A DNA stretch of 7,989 bases from Casp-actino8 sp040381935. Its GTDB lineage: Bacteria > Actinomycetota > Acidimicrobiia > Acidimicrobiales > Ilumatobacteraceae. The notes beneath the pieces are model-generated. The model had not been told where the DNA came from. It was given only the letters and a program-made list of their open reading frames with translations, and ran no database searches. The position numbers and the translations under genes are program-made. Positions within the stretch are counted from its first letter, which is position 1; every line of letters begins with the position of its first letter. Positions 5,067-7,989 of this stretch are shown here, piece by piece. The stretch spans positions 1 to 7,989 of the forward strand of contig JBEIGJ010000090.1 of the NCBI GenBank assembly GCA_040381935.1, in the 5' to 3' direction.

Positions 5067-6316
5067 CATCGCAACCTCCCACTTCCACGATCGCCTGGTT
5101 CCATTGCGGTGCGGGGACAGCGGGCGATATGACTTTGGCTGCGTTGATCGATGCTGGTGCTGATCCATTGGAAGTGAGCGCGATTCTGGCCGGGCTTGAT
5201 GTCGATGACTATGCACTCTCTTTTGAGACCACCCAACGCGCGGGGGTCACAGCGACGCGCGCCATCGTTGGCGTTTTCGGATCACATGATCACGACGCCG
5301 AGCACTCGGGTCATGAGACTCCACAACATGATGTGCACCATCACGTGCACCATCGAACATGGCTTGATATCGATCAGCTCTTGATCAAAGCAGATCTCCC
5401 ACACCGAGTTCGCGATCGGGCCCGACTGGTCTTTTCCACATTGGCCAAGGTCGAGGCACGAATTCACGGCGTTGAACCGTCCGAGGTGGAATTCCACGAA
5501 GTTGGGAGCACCGATGCCATCGTCGACATCGTCGGTGTTTGCGCAGCCCTCGAAGTTCTTGGCATCGATTCATTGACGTGTGGCCCAATTGCCGTCGGGT
5601 CTGGTCGAATCACTACCGCTCATGGACAGTTACCCAATCCGGCACCGGCAGTCACAGCACTGTGTGCCTTACGACAAGTTCCGGTCGTCGGTATCGACGA
5701 CCATCGAGAACTGGCCACTCCAACCGGCGTTGCTCTCATGGTGGCCCTTGCTGACTCATTCGGACCCTTGCCGGCCATCGAAGTCACCCGGGTCGGATAC
5801 GGGGCCGGAACTGCCGATATCCCGGGTCGGGCCAATGTTGTCAAAGTGGTGATTGGCACTCGTCAAGATGCAGCGCTGACACCCGCAGTCGGTGAAAAGG
5901 TTCAGCTCTACGAAGCCAACGTCGACGATGTCACCGGCGAAGTCATCGCCCACACCATTGGGGCGCTCTTGGCTGGCGGCGCCTACGACGCCTGGGCCAC
6001 ACCTATCGTGATGAAAAAAGGTCGCCCGGCATTTACCGTTCACGCGCTGTGTGATCTGGCTCGCGGACCATCAATTGCCCGCATCCTGATCAATGAAACC
6101 GGCACTCTTGGTTTGCGTGGATCAATTGTGGAGCGGTGGCCCCAGCAACGACACGAGACGACTGTCGATATCGGGGGCTGTGAAATTCGCGTCAAATTGA
6201 GCAATGGGCGAGCCAAAGTCGAACATGACGACGCTTTACAGGCTGCAGTGAATCTCGGTCTTCCATTACGTGAAATCCTCGGACGTGCAGAGCGCGCTGC
6301 CCTCGAGAATTCCTAG
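5063..6316 (+). CDS. larC: Nickel insertion protein LarC
   Basis: A 417-residue LarC, the CTP-dependent cyclometallase that inserts nickel into the thiolated pincer precursor to finish NPN. N-terminal domain: WFHCGAGTAGDMTLAALIDA (12-31), then a histidine-rich insert (75-97) with about ten His in 23 residues, likely nickel-holding, then FHEVGSTDAIVDIVG (144-158), a GRITTAHGQLPNPAPAV-type segment (181-197) and RELATPTGVAL (215-225). C-terminal LarC2 domain: YEANVDDVTGEV (283-294), PIVMKKGRPAF (314-324) and NETGTLGLRGSIVER (344-358). In Lactobacillus plantarum LarC is made as two parts by a programmed frameshift; here it is one uninterrupted frame. The start at 5063 is chosen because its ATG overlaps the larB stop as ATGA, implying translational coupling; an upstream in-frame ATG at 5024 would overlap larB by 43 bp and add residues unlike the family. 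Confidence 0.94.
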   Translation: MTSQPPTSTIAWFHCGAGTAGDMTLAALIDAGADPLEVSAILAGLDVDDYALSFETTQRAGVTATRAIVGVFGSHDHDAEHSGHETPQHDVHHHVHHRTWLDIDQLLIKADLPHRVRDRARLVFSTLAKVEARIHGVEPSEVEFHEVGSTDAIVDIVGVCAALEVLGIDSLTCGPIAVGSGRITTAHGQLPNPAPAVTALCALRQVPVVGIDDHRELATPTGVALMVALADSFGPLPAIEVTRVGYGAGTADIPGRANVVKVVIGTRQDAALTPAVGEKVQLYEANVDDVTGEVIAHTIGALLAGGAYDAWATPIVMKKGRPAFTVHALCDLARGPSIARILINETGTLGLRGSIVERWPQQRHETTVDIGGCEIRVKLSNGRAKVEHDDALQAAVNLGLPLREILGRAERAALENS

Positions 6317-6319
6317 GGT

Positions 6320-7009
6320 TCAGTTGGATAGTGCGGTATCAACCAGTTGCCGCAAGACATCGGTTTCCACTTCACCGGACTGTCGTACTTTGACCAAGCC
6401 ATCACTGCCAACTATCACAAAGAACGGAAAGCCCGACACACCAAAGGCATTAGCGGCTGTTCCATCCGTTGAGTCGGCCAAAATTTCCCAGGGCCACTTG
6501 GTCTCGACGATCCACTCAGAGGGTGGATAGTTCGGACGATCGGCGGCCACGGCAGTACTCACTCCGATCACCCGCAAATTGTCGGGCACCTGCCCCGCTT
6601 CGAACCATTTCACCAAACGGGGAATTTCCGCATTGCAGTGCGGACACCAGTGGGCAAGGAAAACGACCATATAAGCCTGCCCCTCACCTGGCGCCACAGT
6701 GATCGACGATCCATCAAAGGTCTGACCCACCAACTGTGGTGCGGTCATTCCCACCGCAGCATCGCTGGCTGCATCGGCCAAGGGAGGTAGAGGAGTGCCA
6801 GTAACGGTCACCTGAAAGTTTTGATCCACGGCAGCCGCCGGTGATGTGATGTCGGAACCTGAATCATTGTCGTCAGATGATGATCCACCGGTGAACATGG
6901 CAATGAGAAATGCCACCAAGATCAAGAGAACTACTCCAAGAACAACCCAGGTCGTCCGCCGAGACTCGCTCTCAGAGCGACTCTGATGTGCTGGTGTTTT
7001 CGTGGCCAT
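6320..7009 (-). CDS. Membrane-anchored DsbA/TlpA-like thioredoxin
   Basis: A 229-residue thiol-disulfide oxidoreductase facing outside the cell. A short charged cytoplasmic tail (1-19) precedes one transmembrane helix (about 20-40, WVVLGVVLLILVAFLIAMFT), then a Ser/Asp/Gly linker (41-60) and a thioredoxin fold. The active site is AHWCPHCNAEIP (119-130) with Cys122 and Cys125; CPHC is the dipeptide of DsbA and makes a strong oxidant, although the fold (VVFLAHWCPHC, GVSGFPFFVIVGSDG) is TlpA-like. The cis-proline is Pro195 in GFPFF. The ATG at 7009 is chosen because AGGGA lies seven bases upstream; a TTG at 7027 is unlikely. It follows the DsbB-like gene by 38 bp on the same strand, which would reoxidise it. 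Its stop codon lies 3 bp from that of larC, so no terminator fits between the genes. Confidence 0.9.
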   Translation of the reverse strand: MATKTPAHQSRSESESRRTTWVVLGVVLLILVAFLIAMFTGGSSSDDNDSGSDITSPAAAVDQNFQVTVTGTPLPPLADAASDAAVGMTAPQLVGQTFDGSSITVAPGEGQAYMVVFLAHWCPHCNAEIPRLVKWFEAGQVPDNLRVIGVSTAVAADRPNYPPSEWIVETKWPWEILADSTDGTAANAFGVSGFPFFVIVGSDGLVKVRQSGEVETDVLRQLVDTALSN

Positions 7010-7047
7010 GGGGATATCCCTTTCCAATGCAATTCAACTCATGAACT

Positions 7048-7605
7048 TTACGAAGGTGATGCTTCGTGATCGACCATCCTTTTTGGTTCCACAAAAAGCA
7101 AGAGAGCAATGGCCAGAAAACCAAATAAGGCCATTCCCGCCAAAGTCATGAATCCCAGACGGCGAAACCAAATATCGGTACACGAGGGCCCAATTCCGCA
7201 GGCGTTCTCCCCGAGGGATGGACGCCATTCAATGAGGTAGTGATAGCCCGAGACTGCAACCCCGGCCATAAGAAGGGGAAGCGCGTACCAGCGGACCGAT
7301 CTCTCTCGACGAATGGCAGCCACGAACAAAATTCCGGCCAGGGGATACATACAAATGCGTTGGAACCAGCACAGTCGACAGGGCACATAGTGCGCGACTT
7401 CGCTGAAGTAGAGGCTCCCTGCGGTGGCCACCAGAGCAATACTGCAGGCCAGCCACAAGCCCAGTCGGTGGACTTCGACGCTCACCGAACGCGCCAGGAC
7501 AGCCAGTGACGAACCGGCTACCGCCGGGACGAAGCGGGAAGTCATGGCATATAACAGAGCACCCCCCAGGGCAATAACTGCCAGTAGGGCTGTGAAGAGC
7601 TCCAT
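7048..7605 (-). CDS. DsbB/BdbC-like disulfide oxidase
   Basis: A 185-residue polytopic membrane protein of the DsbB/BdbC family, which reoxidises a DsbA-type partner and passes electrons to quinone. About five hydrophobic segments are visible (about 3-20, 46-66, 82-98, 107-123, 150-171), one more than the four of E. coli DsbB, the extra one being N-terminal. The first redox pair is Cys76-x2-Cys79 in VPCRLCWFQRICMYP, a diagnostic motif; the second is Cys136 and Cys142 in ENACGIGPSCTDIW, followed by GFMTLAGMALFGFLAI, which resembles the BdbC GFITIP helix. First gene of the pair with the DsbA/TlpA-like protein. The ATG at 7605 is chosen; an in-frame GTG at 7620 (CATACT box seven bases upstream, possibly leaderless) would add five residues. 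The frame stays open to 7722, but that stretch overlaps the divergent sulfurtransferase. Confidence 0.88.
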   Translation of the reverse strand: MELFTALLAVIALGGALLYAMTSRFVPAVAGSSLAVLARSVSVEVHRLGLWLACSIALVATAGSLYFSEVAHYVPCRLCWFQRICMYPLAGILFVAAIRRERSVRWYALPLLMAGVAVSGYHYLIEWRPSLGENACGIGPSCTDIWFRRLGFMTLAGMALFGFLAIALLLFVEPKRMVDHEASPS

Positions 7606-7651
7606 GGTTTGGGTTTCCACTGTTGCCAGTATGCCCCTCATCGGCGCGAGG

Positions 7652-7989
7652 ATGGAGATCTTGCGAGAAGACGTGTCTAAAGTCCCCGGTGTCGTTGCCG
7701 TCGATGATGTGCCTACCCTCATGGCTGAAAAGTCGGTGGTAGTGGCTGATGTTCGGTGGTATCTCGACGGACGCGATGGCCGAACCGCCTTCGAAGCAGG
7801 CCATATTCCCGGCGCAGTCTTCGTCGATGTCGACCATGATCTTGCTGATCACCACAGCACCGATCCCCATAGTGGTCGGCATCCTTTTCCCACCCCTGAG
7901 GACTTTGCCCAATCCATGGCTCGACTTGGTATCGGCGACGACACCCACGTCATTGCCTATGACGACACCGGAGGAATGACCGCTGCTCG
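7652..7989 (+). CDS. SseA-type sulfurtransferase, 5' part
   Basis: The first 112 codons of a rhodanese-family protein cut off by the window end. It resembles thiosulfate/3-mercaptopyruvate sulfurtransferases of two-domain type, which move sulfane sulfur to cyanide or thiols in the cytoplasm. Family landmarks in the N-terminal domain: ADVRWYLDGRDG (32-43), FEAGHIPGAVFVDVD (47-61), GRHPFPTPEDFA (75-86), LGIGDDTHVIAYDD (92-105) and GGMTAA at the edge, where AARLWW-type sequence normally continues. The catalytic cysteine of the C-terminal domain lies outside. The ATG at 7652 is preferred; ATGs at 7631 and 7721 are in frame, but the first starts close to the divergent gene and the last would clip strand 1. 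No clear ribosome site. Divergent from the DsbB-like gene with a gap of about 46 bp. Confidence 0.85.
   Translation, partial: MEILREDVSKVPGVVAVDDVPTLMAEKSVVVADVRWYLDGRDGRTAFEAGHIPGAVFVDVDHDLADHHSTDPHSGRHPFPTPEDFAQSMARLGIGDDTHVIAYDDTGGMTAA

Noticed and set aside
4680..5236. Two long minus-strand frames (178 and 166 codons) under larB/larC
   Set aside because: They are antisense to clearly conserved LarB motifs and have no recognisable domain.
7229..7948. 239-codon minus-strand frame
   Set aside because: It spans both the DsbB-like gene in another frame and the antisense of the sulfurtransferase, both supported by family motifs.

Overview
The window reads as chromosomal DNA of a fairly GC-rich actinobacterium, possibly from Acidimicrobiia or a relative. 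The reasons are moderate-to-high GC, a LysM/transglycosylase-type wall protein with a Pro/Thr-rich stalk, TAnnnT -10 boxes placed directly before start codons (leaderless genes), and an SseA-like rhodanese. The class is inferred from gene style, because no marker gene is present. Most of the window is ordinary housekeeping DNA. The exception is the left edge (1-325), which looks rearranged.

Layout: 1-325 has no intact gene. It holds an 18-bp exact copy of the 5' end of the tRNA-Arg gene that lies further right, preceded by what may be the N-terminal stub of a broken gene. Next comes a small zinc-ribbon protein gene (326-586, +). Four minus-strand features follow: tRNA-Arg(ACG) (605-677), a membrane-anchored wall protein with two LysM domains and a lysozyme/SLT-like domain (769-1863), tRNA-Ser(GCT) (2061-2151) and tRNA-Ser(TGA) (2220-2303). 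A short-chain dehydrogenase (2349-3230) and prephenate dehydratase pheA (3272-4246) continue on the minus strand.

Divergent from pheA is a translationally coupled pair, larB-larC (4314-6316, +). These encode two of the three enzymes that build the nickel-pincer nucleotide cofactor; larE and a user enzyme such as larA are not in the window. larC meets, tail to tail with only 3 bp between stop codons, a minus-strand oxidative-folding pair: a DsbB/BdbC-like quinone-linked oxidase (7048-7605) followed by a membrane-anchored DsbA/TlpA-type thioredoxin with a CPHC active site (6320-7009). Divergent from this pair, the window ends inside an SseA-type sulfurtransferase (7652 to the edge, +).

Functional links: the DsbB/DsbA-like pair would make disulfides outside the membrane, and the LysM protein carries eight extracytoplasmic cysteines arranged so that each LysM repeat is bracketed by a Cys pair, making it a plausible client. 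The zinc-ribbon gene, SDR and pheA show the same signature: a TAnnnT box 6-7 nt before the start codon and no clear Shine-Dalgarno, as expected for leaderless mRNAs. I see no convincing new multi-gene system. The observations most worth checking are the tRNA-derived repeat at the left edge, the cysteine-bracketed LysM architecture, and the larBC pair without larE.
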